Source: Lachnospiraceae bacterium
Lineage (GTDB): Bacteria > Bacillota > Clostridia > Lachnospirales > Lachnospiraceae
Assembly: GCA_020860645.1 (NCBI GenBank)
Contig: JAJBTX010000032.1
Span: 1-58,136, forward strand
Length of the DNA: 58,136 nt
Direction: 5' to 3'
Shown: piece by piece, positions 9,008-17,878 of the stretch
How positions within the stretch are numbered: position 1 is the first letter of the stretch
Layout: the number at the start of each line of letters is the position of its first letter
Notes under the pieces: model-generated
The model's input: only the letters and a program-made list of their open reading frames with translations
Database searches by the model: none
Told to the model about the DNA's origin: nothing
Made by a program: the position numbers and the translations under genes

Positions 9008-9574
9008 CTACAAAGTATAAAAAATATGGTTTCCATACTCGCATACGCGGCTCAGCGCACGGTCGAACCAGCCGCCGTCACAGTAGACGGAGCGGAAATA
9101 GAGCGCGCCCTGCGAGATATCCTCGCCGCCCAGCACGCGCGCCACAGCCTGCTCGGTGTCGGCGGAGACGCTGATTGCGTCCAGTCTGCCGTCCACCGTC
9201 GGCGAGAACTGCGCCGTCCCGTTGTTTTTCTCATAAACGACCTCCGTCACACTGCCCGGGAAAGCTTCGCTCTTCACGCGGTTCAGCACGACGCCGGCCA
9301 CCAGCATTTTCCCGGTAATATCCTCGCCGCCGGCCTCCGCCTCGACGATCCGCAGCAGAATCTGATATTCCTGCTCTTCCAGTATACTTTTTGTATCAAC
9401 GTTCTCTCCCTCTGAACAGACTTCGTCCTGGAAAGCCGTCCCCGGCTCCTCCTGGATTCCTTCCTCCGCGGCGAGGGCGCTGATCACGCCCCCTTCGCCG
9501 GGTTCAAAGGATGCCATGCCGACGCTGAGAAATCCTCCCAGCAGCAGCGCGGCAACCCGATTGCGTTTACACAT
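9008..9574 (-). CDS. Secreted cell-wall hydrolase, SleB/CwlJ family
   Basis: The 188-residue protein has an N-terminal signal peptide (MCKRNRVAALLLGGFLSVGM), a short variable linker, and a Hydrolase_2 domain from about residue 68 on (YQILLRIVEAEAGGEDITGK, AGVVLNRVKSEAFPGSVTEV, ALYFRS). This family contains spore-cortex-lytic and vegetative peptidoglycan lytic enzymes; the Glu in VEAEAGGE is the expected catalytic residue. The start at 9574 has GGAGT at 8 bases; a TTG eight codons upstream is less likely. It has its own near-consensus promoter and a strong terminator, so it is a single-gene unit. Whether it acts in germination or in growth cannot be told from sequence. Confidence 0.85.
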   Translation of the reverse strand: MCKRNRVAALLLGGFLSVGMASFEPGEGGVISALAAEEGIQEEPGTAFQDEVCSEGENVDTKSILEEQEYQILLRIVEAEAGGEDITGKMLVAGVVLNRVKSEAFPGSVTEVVYEKNNGTAQFSPTVDGRLDAISVSADTEQAVARVLGGEDISQGALYFRSVYCDGGWFDRALSRVCEYGNHIFYTL

Positions 9575-9636
9575 ACATACACTCCTTTTCTGTCTCAATA
9601 TTATGATTGCGCAGCCATATCCGGCTGCAAGTTGGC

Positions 9637-9666
9637 ATTATAAGCCGCCCAATGGCATAAAGTCAA
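9637..9666 (-). promoter_or_regulatory. Promoter of the SleB-type hydrolase
   Basis: TTGACT, an 18-base spacer and TATAAT on the minus strand are a near-consensus sigma-A promoter. A spore-specific sigma factor motif is not evident. A short palindrome (AGCCGGATATGGCT) follows in the 5' UTR. Confidence 0.75.
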
Positions 9667-9728
9667 TATAATTATTACAACTTTATTAACTATTATTACC
9701 TATTTATTTCAGTTTTATGACAGAAAAG

Positions 9729-9769
9729 CAAAAAAAGAGCGTACCTCACGAAAAAATTATGAGGCACGC
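9729..9769 (-). terminator. Terminator of leuA
   Basis: GCGTGCCTCA pairs with TGAGGTACGC over an 11-base loop, followed by TCTTTTTTT on the minus strand, shortly after the leuA stop at 9791. Confidence 0.85.
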
Positions 9770-9790
9770 CCCTGTATGCTGTCGAATATT

Positions 9791-11449
9791 TTATCGCACG
9801 GAATGGTTGATTGCGGTCATCAGCGCGTCGAAGGAGGCGCGGATGATATCCGGGTCGATCGAAGCGCCCCAGTGCAGCTTTCCGTCCGGCGTCTGGATGC
9901 CGACGTAGGCGATCGCGCTCGAACTCGAACTTCTGGTCAGCGCGTGCTCCTGATAGGTCACCAGGTTGTACTCGAAGCCGTAGGCCTTTTTCAGCGCGTT
10001 GCTGACGGCGTTCAAGCGTCCGTTTCCGACCGCCGTCGTCGTCTTGCGCTCGCCATTGTGAATCGTCGAGACCTCGGTCGTGATGCCGTCGACCTGACGG
10101 AAATGCACCTCCGTGATCCAGTATGGCTCCTTGACGTTCACGAACTTCTCGGTGAAGACCTGGTAGATCTCCTCCGGCGAGAGCTCCTTGTTGCGGTGAT
10201 CGGACTCGGCCTTGGCCGCATAGCCCATCGCCTCGCGCATCTTCGGCGGCATGAGCAGGCCGTAGTTCTTCTCGAGAATGTAACCGACGCCGCCCTTGCC
10301 GGACTGGCTGTTGATGCGGATCACATCCGCGTCGTAGCTCCTGCCGACGTCCGTCGGGTCGATCGGAAGGTAGGGAACCGTCCACTGATCCGGATTCTTC
10401 TCCTCCATCCACTTCATGCCCTTCGCAATCGCATCCTGATGCGAACCGGAGAATGCCGCGAAGACAAGCGCGCCGCTGTAGGGATTGCGCTCATAGACCT
10501 TCATACCGGTACAGCGCTCATAGCATTCGCTGATCTCGTTCATATTGGAGAAATCGAGCTCCGGATCGACGCCCTGGGAATAGAGGTTCATGCCCAGCGT
10601 CACGATATCCACATTTCCGGTGCGCTCGCCGTTGCCGAAGAGTGTGCCCTCGACGCGGTCCGCCCCGGCCAGAAGACCCATCTCCGTGTCCGCCACGCCG
10701 CAGCCGCGGTCATTGTGCGGATGCAGAGAAACCACTACATTTTCCCGGTATTTCATATGCTTGCACATATATTCGATCTGCTGCGCGTAGACATGCGGCA
10801 TCGAGTGCTGCACGGTCACCGGCAGGTTGATGATCGCCTTGCGATCCGCCGTCGGCTTCCACACGTCGAGCACGGCGTTGCAGACCTCCAGCGCGTACTC
10901 CGGCTCCGTCCCTGTAAAGCTCTCCGGGCTGTACTCAAAGCGGTAGTCCGCTCCCGCCTCCTCTGTCAGCTCCTTCAGAAGCTTCGCGCCCTCGACGGCA
11001 ATCTGCAGGATCTCTTCTTTTGACTTGTGGAAGACCTGCTCGCGCTGCGCGACGGAGGTCGAATTGTAGACATGGACGATCGCATTTTTCGCACCTTTGA
11101 GCGCCTCAAAGGTCCTGCGGATGATGTGCTCCCGCGCCTGCGTCAGCACCTGCACGGTCACGTCGTCCGGAATCAGATCCTGCTCGATCAGCGCGCGCAG
11201 GAACTCGTACTCCGTCTCCGAGGCTGCCGGGAAGCCGATCTCGATTTCCTTAAATCCAACCTTCACGAGCAGCTGGAAGAAATCCAGCTTCTGCTGCAGC
11301 GTCATCGGCACCACCAGCGCCTGGTTGCCGTCCCTTAAGTCGACACTGCACCAGATGGGCGCGTGGTCGACATAGTCCTTGTCCGCCCAGTCCATGCAGC
11401 GCTCGGGCGGCATGTAATACTGTCTTTTGTACTTTTTGTAGTTCATCAT
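9791..11449 (-). CDS. leuA: 2-isopropylmalate synthase
   Basis: LeuA condenses acetyl-CoA and 2-oxoisovalerate, the first committed step of leucine synthesis. The 552-residue protein is the longer clostridial/actinobacterial LeuA type that starts MPPERCMDWADKDYV. The catalytic barrel has CSVDLRDGNQALV (metal-binding Asp), HPHNDRGCGVADTE (metal-binding His) and GNGERTGNVD. The C-terminal regulatory domain holds GNGRLNAVSNAL. The ATG at 11449 has GGAGGA 7 bases upstream; a second ATG follows directly. It is preceded by a leucine T-box, so it should be switched on when tRNA-Leu is uncharged. No leuB, leuC or leuD is adjacent. Confidence 0.95.
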   Translation of the reverse strand: MMNYKKYKRQYYMPPERCMDWADKDYVDHAPIWCSVDLRDGNQALVVPMTLQQKLDFFQLLVKVGFKEIEIGFPAASETEYEFLRALIEQDLIPDDVTVQVLTQAREHIIRRTFEALKGAKNAIVHVYNSTSVAQREQVFHKSKEEILQIAVEGAKLLKELTEEAGADYRFEYSPESFTGTEPEYALEVCNAVLDVWKPTADRKAIINLPVTVQHSMPHVYAQQIEYMCKHMKYRENVVVSLHPHNDRGCGVADTEMGLLAGADRVEGTLFGNGERTGNVDIVTLGMNLYSQGVDPELDFSNMNEISECYERCTGMKVYERNPYSGALVFAAFSGSHQDAIAKGMKWMEEKNPDQWTVPYLPIDPTDVGRSYDADVIRINSQSGKGGVGYILEKNYGLLMPPKMREAMGYAAKAESDHRNKELSPEEIYQVFTEKFVNVKEPYWITEVHFRQVDGITTEVSTIHNGERKTTTAVGNGRLNAVSNALKKAYGFEYNLVTYQEHALTRSSSSSAIAYVGIQTPDGKLHWGASIDPDIIRASFDALMTAINHSVR

Positions 11450-11512
11450 GCTTTTCTCCTCCTCATTTTCCAAATATGCTACTTATGTGAATTTCACTAT
11501 AAAAAGTGACCA

Positions 11513-11674
11513 TTCAAAACAGCAGACCACAGACCGCCTTCTTCGAAGGCTATATGCCGCTTACGCGTCATATGTCTGAGGCTTGATGGGCGTTCCGCCC
11601 ATCCCGAAATGAAAATACAGCCTTTAGCAGGTAAACCTGCACAGTCTGCCTTTTTATTTCGCCGCTGTTTTGAA
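11513..11674 (-). ncRNA. Structured element with 11-bp terminal inverted repeats in the leuA leader
   Basis: TTCAAAACAGC at 11513-11523 is perfectly inverted at 11664-11674. Read on the minus strand, the 11-bp closing stem is followed by an inner GCAGAC/GTCTGC stem and three hairpins: CAGGTTTACCTG, GATGGGCGGAACGCCCATC and GCCTTCGAAGAAGGC. Between the last two lies an unpaired stretch containing GACGCGTAAGCGGC that looks conserved-RNA-like. It lies after the T-box terminator and before the leuA RBS, so it would be transcribed only on readthrough. No Rfam family can be assigned without a search. A small mobile repeat (MITE-like) is the alternative. Confidence 0.5.
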
Positions 11675-11680
11675 CTGTTA

Positions 11681-11729
11681 AAATAAAAAAATCTTCCGTC
11701 CCGGTATACTGCTATACCCAGAGACGAAA
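11681..11729 (-). terminator. Intrinsic terminator of the leuA T-box
   Basis: The stem GTCTCTGGGTATA/TATACCGGGAC with a short loop, followed by seven U residues, is the default terminator of the T-box. The downstream arm of the antiterminator is built around the preceding GTGGTACCGCG sequence. Confidence 0.85.
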
Positions 11730-11988
11730 GACTGCTGTCCTACGCGGTACCACTCTGATTTCATGAATGATTTCACACACTTATGGGATACGGAATCAAG
11801 ATTCTTATATCCTTCCCGCTGTAACGGCCGGGTCCCGTCTGTGTCTACTCTCTCCGATACCGAAGATTTCGGACAGCCGCTCCGAGGCGAGTTCCATACA
11901 TTCCCTCCACTGCCTCGCACCACCCGGCAGCTCTCTGGATTCAAGTCCGTATGTACTATTCCTCTTCATCGCATTTTCGTTTGCAACT
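11730..11988 (-). promoter_or_regulatory. T-box riboswitch, leucine specifier (CUC)
   Basis: The leader carries T-box hallmarks: a stem I region with AGAGAG and GGTGGTGCGAGGCAG elements, a specifier loop with GGAA-CTC-GCC (CTC at 11889-11891 on the minus strand, a Leu codon), and the T-box sequence GTGGTACCGCG at 11743-11753 that captures the tRNA acceptor end. The next gene is leuA, which agrees with a Leu specifier. Uncharged tRNA-Leu would stabilise the antiterminator and allow leuA transcription. Confidence 0.85.
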
Positions 11989-11994
11989 GGAAAG

Positions 11995-12023
11995 ATCATA
12001 ACAAAAACACCCGGCCTTGTCAA
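11995..12023 (-). promoter_or_regulatory. Promoter of the leuA T-box transcript
   Basis: TTGACA, a 17-base spacer and TATGAT on the minus strand. The TGA inside the -35 hexamer is the stop codon of the acyltransferase gene above. Confidence 0.75.
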
Positions 12024-13108
12024 GCCATAGTTTTTGTGAAAATCTCATCAATCTTCCCACAAAGCTCCCGTTCCTTCCGGCACAGCGCCGTCTTCTCGTA
12101 GCGCTCCCCGCATGCGGTGAACAGCTTCTGCCGCAGCAGTTCAAGGCAGGTGCAGGCCGCGTACACCACCACGGCCACAACAGCGGCGTAGATCACCGCC
12201 CAGTGCGTCAGCGCGACCTTGCTCGCGCGGAAGGTATCCCACACGAGATAGCGGATCAGGTAATTGTCGTGAATCAGGTAGACACCGAAGGCCGCTCCCG
12301 CGATTTTCCGGATCAGGCCGTCGGCCCTCGTCTCCTTCCACGGCATGTTTTTCACCGCGAGAAAGAGGCAGGCCGTAGAGAGCAGCGCCAGCGGGGAATT
12401 GTAATTCAGAAAATAGCTGATGTCCTCGGCTCCCAGTTCCACGGAGAGATAGACGCTCGCCAGAATTGCAAGGGAGCTTAATACATAGCCTGCCAGTCCA
12501 CAGTAAAAATATTTTTTCTTCTGCTCTGTGTGCAGCCGGATATAGCCTGCCAGCAGCGCGAGGAAAATGAACCAGGGAAGCTCACGCCCGGAGTAGCTGC
12601 CATAGGAATTCACGCGGAAAATCATGTGATTCACACTGAAGAAAATCGTAAGGCACACGAGCAGCCAGCGATACTGCGCCTTTGTGAGACGCGTTGCAAG
12701 CATGCCGATAAAGGGCGTCAGAAGAAGCAGTCCCATGTAGACGCTCGCAAACCAGTAGTTGTAGGCGGAAATCGGGAACAGCGCCTTTACGGCGTCGCTG
12801 AGGCTCACGGAGGCCAGGCAGCCGTACAGAGCAAAGATCAGCAGCGCATAGAAGGACACCTGTCGCCAGAAGCGCAGCACGCGCGCGGAGCGGAATGTAC
12901 TTCCCACCGCAAAATAGCCGCCGATCATGACGAAGCAGTTGACGTGCACAACGGAGAAGGACTGCACAAAATAGGAAAGGAAATAATTGACCGTGCCGTA
13001 GCCGAGCTTCGCCGTCACGCGCCCGTGAAACAGGCAGTGCCCGATAACGATCATATACATGCAGAGAATCCGCAGCAGTTCAAAATTCACCTGTCTTTTC
13101 GCTTTCAT
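12020..13108 (-). CDS. Membrane acyltransferase, acyltransferase-3 family
   Basis: The 362-residue protein is mostly hydrophobic, with about ten predicted membrane helices. It starts with the family's typical RQVNFELLRILCMYMIVIGHCLFHG, in which the His of VIGHC is the conserved acyl-transfer residue, and later has AAFGVYLIHDNYLIRY, the family's C-terminal motif. Such proteins O-acetylate or otherwise acylate exopolysaccharide, teichoic acid or peptidoglycan sugars at the membrane. The ATG at 13108 has AAAGGGG at 7 to 9 bases. It follows the large membrane protein gene by 22 bases, so the pair is probably co-transcribed for surface glycan work. The acceptor cannot be identified. Confidence 0.8.
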   Translation of the reverse strand: MKAKRQVNFELLRILCMYMIVIGHCLFHGRVTAKLGYGTVNYFLSYFVQSFSVVHVNCFVMIGGYFAVGSTFRSARVLRFWRQVSFYALLIFALYGCLASVSLSDAVKALFPISAYNYWFASVYMGLLLLTPFIGMLATRLTKAQYRWLLVCLTIFFSVNHMIFRVNSYGSYSGRELPWFIFLALLAGYIRLHTEQKKKYFYCGLAGYVLSSLAILASVYLSVELGAEDISYFLNYNSPLALLSTACLFLAVKNMPWKETRADGLIRKIAGAAFGVYLIHDNYLIRYLVWDTFRASKVALTHWAVIYAAVVAVVVYAACTCLELLRQKLFTACGERYEKTALCRKERELCGKIDEIFTKTMA

Positions 13109-13130
13109 CTGCGCCGCCCCTTTCTCTTGT

Positions 13131-15188
13131 CTATTCGTATAAATGATTTTCCGTGGCGATCTTCGTTCCGTCCGTGTCCTCCCGGATCACGATATGCACC
13201 TTGTAGCGGTCATCCAGCGGATAGCTCATCTTCGGAATCGTAAATTTTACCTGATCCGTGTCCGCGAGCTCCGTGTCATAGAGCAGCGAGCAGAGCCCGT
13301 TCTCATCCTGCTGCTGCCAGACACCCTGGTACATCCGCACCTTTCCGCTCTCCACACTCTCCATCCACAGAAAGACACTCTTGCCCTCCAGCTCCTCCGG
13401 CGACATATTGACGGTCGCCTCAAACACATCGTAGCGTTCGTTCTCCGCCGTATAAGTGGTATCGATCGAGGCGGTATATTCCTCCGTCTCCTCGAGATTC
13501 TGCATGGTATAGTTGAGGGTGTAAAGATCAAAATCGCCGATCTCACCGACCTTCGAATAGGTGAGGAACAGCCCGTCGTAGGTATCGTCGATGTGAATCA
13601 GCAGATGCTCCAGCAGATTCTCGGAAATCAGCACGGAACGGTCGCTTAAATACAGCGATTTCATCAGGTTCCACTGCTCGTACTGCGCGAGATTCTCAGA
13701 GACCTGCGGGGACTCCGTCTCCCAGCCGCCGAGCGTGAACACATTCGTCAGATAGCCCTCCGGCAGCTTCTCGAAGATCGAGTAGCCGAGCTCCACGCCA
13801 TTGTTCGTGATCGGGTCAAACACATAGTAAATGTCTTTGTCTTCCGTAATCGTGTCATAGAGCTCCCGATAGGCCAGGCTCTCCTCCGACTGCTGCACCG
13901 CCGTCCGGAAGGCCGGTGTCACGAGCATACGAACGCAGATCACACAGGTCAGAGCCGCGCCAATCAGTCCTGCCCGGACAAAACGCCGACCGGTCAGCTG
14001 CTCCGGAAACCGTTCCGCAAGCTCCTCTCCCGCCGCGGTCCAACTAAAGACCAGCACGCCGAGAAGACAGGCCGTCACCACAATCGGAAGCACCCGGTAG
14101 ATTTTGATAAAATAGAGATATATACCGAGCAGCGCCACAAAGGGCCACAGCACGGCGATCCGGTTTTTACGTTCCCGCAACGTCCGGGGCGGAAAGAGCC
14201 AGAGCAGCAAAAGCAGCGCACTCAGGATGAACAGCGGCTTCTTCGCCAGAATGATGAGATAGTCGAGCAGGTATTCCCACTGGAAGGGCCGCTCCTGCCG
14301 GAAGGCGATGATGGCCCGGAAGACCTCCGCTGTATAGCGGTCGCTGTCGGCGATCAGCCAGTTCTCCAGATTGAGCACATCGGTGCGCGTCAGACCAAGC
14401 GCCTCGTACTCCTCCTGATATTCTTCCCACTCCGGTACGCCATAGTCCAGCAGCTGCTGCCGCGCCGTATCGTACTCTTTATAATGCGCCGCCACACTGC
14501 CCGGCGTATAGACAATCACATTTTCCAGAGCAATGCTGCCGAACACCAGCGCGAAGGCTGCAAAAAAAGGCATACAGTCGCGCAGAAGAAAGCGCTTCCA
14601 GTCATATTCTTTTTTTACGAAAAACCGGAACGCCCGCGCAAGCCACAGTCCGAAGGCCACGATACTGACCATGCCGAAGGCCTCAAAGCGAATCCAGCTC
14701 CCCAGGAGGAGAAATACGATCCCCGTCAGCGTATGGCGCTTCTTCTCCGCGCCGAAGATCAGCACATAACCCGCGGCGGTCACAATCGCCGCGGTCTTCG
14801 TGTACTGAAATTCCACGTAAAGCGGCGAAAGGCTCGCAAGCGCCAGCATGAAGGCAAGAATCGTCCCAACCCGCCCATTCTTTCGTATCCAGGTAAAGCC
14901 GATCGCCGTCACAGACAGGAAGATCAGCGCGTACATCACCAGCGTGTAGCAGTTTACGTTTGGAAGCAACGCATAAAAAGCCTTCAGAATCCACCCGAAC
15001 GCACTGTGAATATAGATGAAATACCAGGTATCGCCTCCATAGGCCCCCGACGCGATCGCCGAGAGTGTAAATTCATCATTGGAGGCATAGTAAGGATGTA
15101 AAAAGAAAACCGCGTAGATCAGCAGCACTACCTGGAACGCGCAAAACAGCATACAAAGCTGTGCGCGGGACAGTCCTTTTTTCGTCAT
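13131..15188 (-). CDS. Large polytopic membrane protein, probable glycosyltransferase-like envelope protein
   Basis: A 685-residue protein with about ten to eleven membrane helices in the first 430 residues and a soluble extracellular-type C-terminal part of about 250 residues. Early in the first external loop is ASNDEFTLSAIASGAYGGD; an acidic pair in this place is typical of GT-C type lipid-linked sugar transferases such as GtrII/PMT-like proteins. That assignment is by layout, not a firm family match. The start at 15188 has AGGAG at 7 bases; the longer in-frame reading from 15245 has no RBS. It sits in a two-gene unit with an acyltransferase-3 protein, which supports a role in decorating a surface polysaccharide. 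Confidence 0.65.
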   Translation of the reverse strand: MTKKGLSRAQLCMLFCAFQVVLLIYAVFFLHPYYASNDEFTLSAIASGAYGGDTWYFIYIHSAFGWILKAFYALLPNVNCYTLVMYALIFLSVTAIGFTWIRKNGRVGTILAFMLALASLSPLYVEFQYTKTAAIVTAAGYVLIFGAEKKRHTLTGIVFLLLGSWIRFEAFGMVSIVAFGLWLARAFRFFVKKEYDWKRFLLRDCMPFFAAFALVFGSIALENVIVYTPGSVAAHYKEYDTARQQLLDYGVPEWEEYQEEYEALGLTRTDVLNLENWLIADSDRYTAEVFRAIIAFRQERPFQWEYLLDYLIILAKKPLFILSALLLLLWLFPPRTLRERKNRIAVLWPFVALLGIYLYFIKIYRVLPIVVTACLLGVLVFSWTAAGEELAERFPEQLTGRRFVRAGLIGAALTCVICVRMLVTPAFRTAVQQSEESLAYRELYDTITEDKDIYYVFDPITNNGVELGYSIFEKLPEGYLTNVFTLGGWETESPQVSENLAQYEQWNLMKSLYLSDRSVLISENLLEHLLIHIDDTYDGLFLTYSKVGEIGDFDLYTLNYTMQNLEETEEYTASIDTTYTAENERYDVFEATVNMSPEELEGKSVFLWMESVESGKVRMYQGVWQQQDENGLCSLLYDTELADTDQVKFTIPKMSYPLDDRYKVHIVIREDTDGTKIATENHLYE

Positions 15189-15265
15189 GCTTCGCTCCTG
15201 CTTTCCTGACAGAGTTTCCGGCGTTTGCCGGAGCGGACGGCACAAAGCACACAGCCGCCCGGTAT

Positions 15266-15297
15266 GAAAAAGGGACGGGGAAATCTCCCCGTCCCCC
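15266..15297 (-). terminator. Terminator of the ilvN-ilvC unit
   Basis: GGGACGGGGA and TTTCCCCGTCCC form a GC-rich stem followed by TTTTT on the minus strand, 25 bases after the ilvC stop. Confidence 0.85.
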
Positions 15298-15321
15298 TGA
15301 CGTCATTCTATGCAGAAAATC

Positions 15322-16359
<1,038 letters not shown>

Positions 16360-16366
16360 TTAAATT

Positions 16367-16900
16367 TTAATTAAAACCATAATCCATCAGTTCGCCGTTC
16401 TCTCCATACATCTTCACATCGGAAGTGCCTCTGGAGAGTCCCGTGATGCCGGTGCGCGCCAGTTCCAGAATCTCCGTATCCCCGAGCATGCGCAGGAACG
16501 CGGCAAGCTTTTCCTGATCTCCGACCAGCTCGATCACCAGCGAATCCACCGAGACGTCCACAACCTTGGCCCGGAATATATTCGCAATGGAAATGATGTC
16601 CTGCCGGTTGCGGTCATCACAGAGCACCTTTACAAGGAGAAGCTCCCTGCACACGGAGCTGCCCGGCTCCAGCTTCTTGATATCGACCACATCCTCCAGC
16701 TTGTTCAGCTGCTTTTCGATCTGGTCCAGTATATTGTGATCCCCTCTCGTCACGACGGTCGCCCGCGAATAACGCGGATCCGCGGTCACGCCGACGGTCA
16801 GGCTGTCGATATTATAACCGCGACGGCTGAAGAGTCCGGCGATCCGGCTCAGCACACCCGCCGTATTGTCGACGAGAATCGAAAAAACTACTTTCTGCAT
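16367..16900 (-). CDS. ilvN: Acetolactate synthase small (regulatory) subunit
   Basis: The 177-residue subunit activates the catalytic IlvB subunit and confers valine feedback inhibition. It starts MQKVVFSILVDNTAGVLSRI, an ACT domain (about residues 3-75) with the FSRRGYNIDSLTVG ligand loop, followed by a second ACT-like half with RELLLVKVLCD. A much longer in-frame reading (to 17083) runs through the promoter and has no homology, so the ATG at 16900 is used. The catalytic subunit gene is elsewhere, which is unusual, as ilvB usually stands next to ilvN. The promoter overlaps the previous gene's stop codon. Confidence 0.9.
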   Translation of the reverse strand: MQKVVFSILVDNTAGVLSRIAGLFSRRGYNIDSLTVGVTADPRYSRATVVTRGDHNILDQIEKQLNKLEDVVDIKKLEPGSSVCRELLLVKVLCDDRNRQDIISIANIFRAKVVDVSVDSLVIELVGDQEKLAAFLRMLGDTEILELARTGITGLSRGTSDVKMYGENGELMDYGFN

Positions 16901-16952
16901 GTCTATCTCGCTTTCTACCAATATTTCCAGAAGTCTGAAACAATCGACTTTT

Positions 16953-16981
16953 ATTGTAGCAATGCCGCGGCCATTTGTCAA
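16953..16981 (-). promoter_or_regulatory. Promoter of ilvN-ilvC
   Basis: Perfect -35 TTGACA, a 17-base spacer and TACAAT on the minus strand. The TGA inside the -35 box is the stop codon of the methyltransferase gene. The leader is only about 45 bases, too short for a T-box. Confidence 0.8.
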
Positions 16982-17874
16982 TTGTCGGGCGCCATGCGCC
17001 GCGCGATCGCTTCCCGCAGCAGCCTCATATACGCCGGCGTCGTGCCGCAGCAGCCGCCGATGACCGACGCGCCGCAGTCCCACAGATGCAGCAGATGTCT
17101 CGTGAAATCCTCCGCTCCCATGCTGTAGACGGCCTTCCCGGTCTCTGTGATCGTCGGCATCCCGGCATTTGGCTTTGCCACGATCGGAATGCTGACCGTC
17201 TCATGGAGCGTCTTTACGACGGCCGCGAGCTGATCCGGTCCGACTGAGCAGTTCACGCCGACCGCATCCACACCCATCGCTTCGAGCGCGGCGGCGGCCT
17301 CGAAAATGGTTCCGCCAAAGTACAGATTTCCGTCCCCCTCGCAGGTAAAGGAAACTATCAGCGGCAGATCGCAGGCCGCGCGCGCCGCGTCGCAGATCAC
17401 CATCGCCTCGTCCATTGCAAGCAGCGTCTCCGCCACCAGAAGCTGTACCCCGGCGTCCGCCAGAATGCGCATCTGCTCCTCATAGATCGCGAGCAGCTCC
17501 GCGTAGGTCGCCGTGCCGACCGGCTCCATCGCCTTTCCGGTCGTGGAGAGGTCTCCCGCTACGATCACCCGGTCGCCTACATTCTCGATCGTCCGCCTCA
17601 CCAGCGTGCGGTTCAGCTCCTCCAGACGGTCGTCGATCCCCGCGCTCTTCAAGGTGGCGCGGTTCGCGCCAAAGGTCGGCGCGTAGAGTATCTGCGAACC
17701 GGCGTCCACATATTCACGCTGCAGCTGCCCGATCACATCGGGATGCTCATATACCCACAGCTCCGTGGATACGCCGACCGGCATTCCCCGCTCGCGCAGG
17801 CACGAGCCGGTTCCCCCGTCCAGCAGAACCGGCTCGCCCTTCTGTGTCAGCAGGCTGAATTCCTGTCTCGTCAT
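16978..17874 (-). CDS. Homocysteine S-methyltransferase family protein
   Basis: The 298-residue protein is a single-domain, zinc-dependent methyltransferase barrel (Pfam S-methyl_trans). LLDGGTGSCLRERGMP is the N-terminal signature, VNCSVGP carries the first zinc Cys, and GGCCGTTPAYMRLL the C-terminal Cys pair. Homologues transfer methyl groups to homocysteine from S-methylmethionine, or form the first module of methionine synthase MetH. With no cobalamin or folate domain here, it may be either a stand-alone enzyme or the Hcy module of a split MetH. The start lies 4 bases after the pspA stop, so the two are co-transcribed. Confidence 0.85.
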   Translation of the reverse strand: MTRQEFSLLTQKGEPVLLDGGTGSCLRERGMPVGVSTELWVYEHPDVIGQLQREYVDAGSQILYAPTFGANRATLKSAGIDDRLEELNRTLVRRTIENVGDRVIVAGDLSTTGKAMEPVGTATYAELLAIYEEQMRILADAGVQLLVAETLLAMDEAMVICDAARAACDLPLIVSFTCEGDGNLYFGGTIFEAAAALEAMGVDAVGVNCSVGPDQLAAVVKTLHETVSIPIVAKPNAGMPTITETGKAVYSMGAEDFTRHLLHLWDCGASVIGGCCGTTPAYMRLLREAIARRMAPDN

Positions 17875-17878
17875 ATCC

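Noticed and set aside
9791-11023. Long plus-strand open frames opposite leuA, thrC, pckA, ffh, ftsY and similar genes
   Set aside because: These are antisense frames opened by GC-rich codon bias. They lack RBSs and family motifs, and the minus-strand products are complete recognisable enzymes.
13109-15265. Possible tRNA or riboswitch between the envelope genes and ilvC
   Set aside because: Only a GC-rich terminator and a short hairpin (CCGGCAAACGCCGG) are present; no cloverleaf or known aptamer motif is seen.
16901-17083. N-terminal extension of ilvN by 61 residues
   Set aside because: It would run through the TTGACA-N17-TACAAT promoter and the end of the upstream gene; the ACT domain starts at the ATG at 16900.
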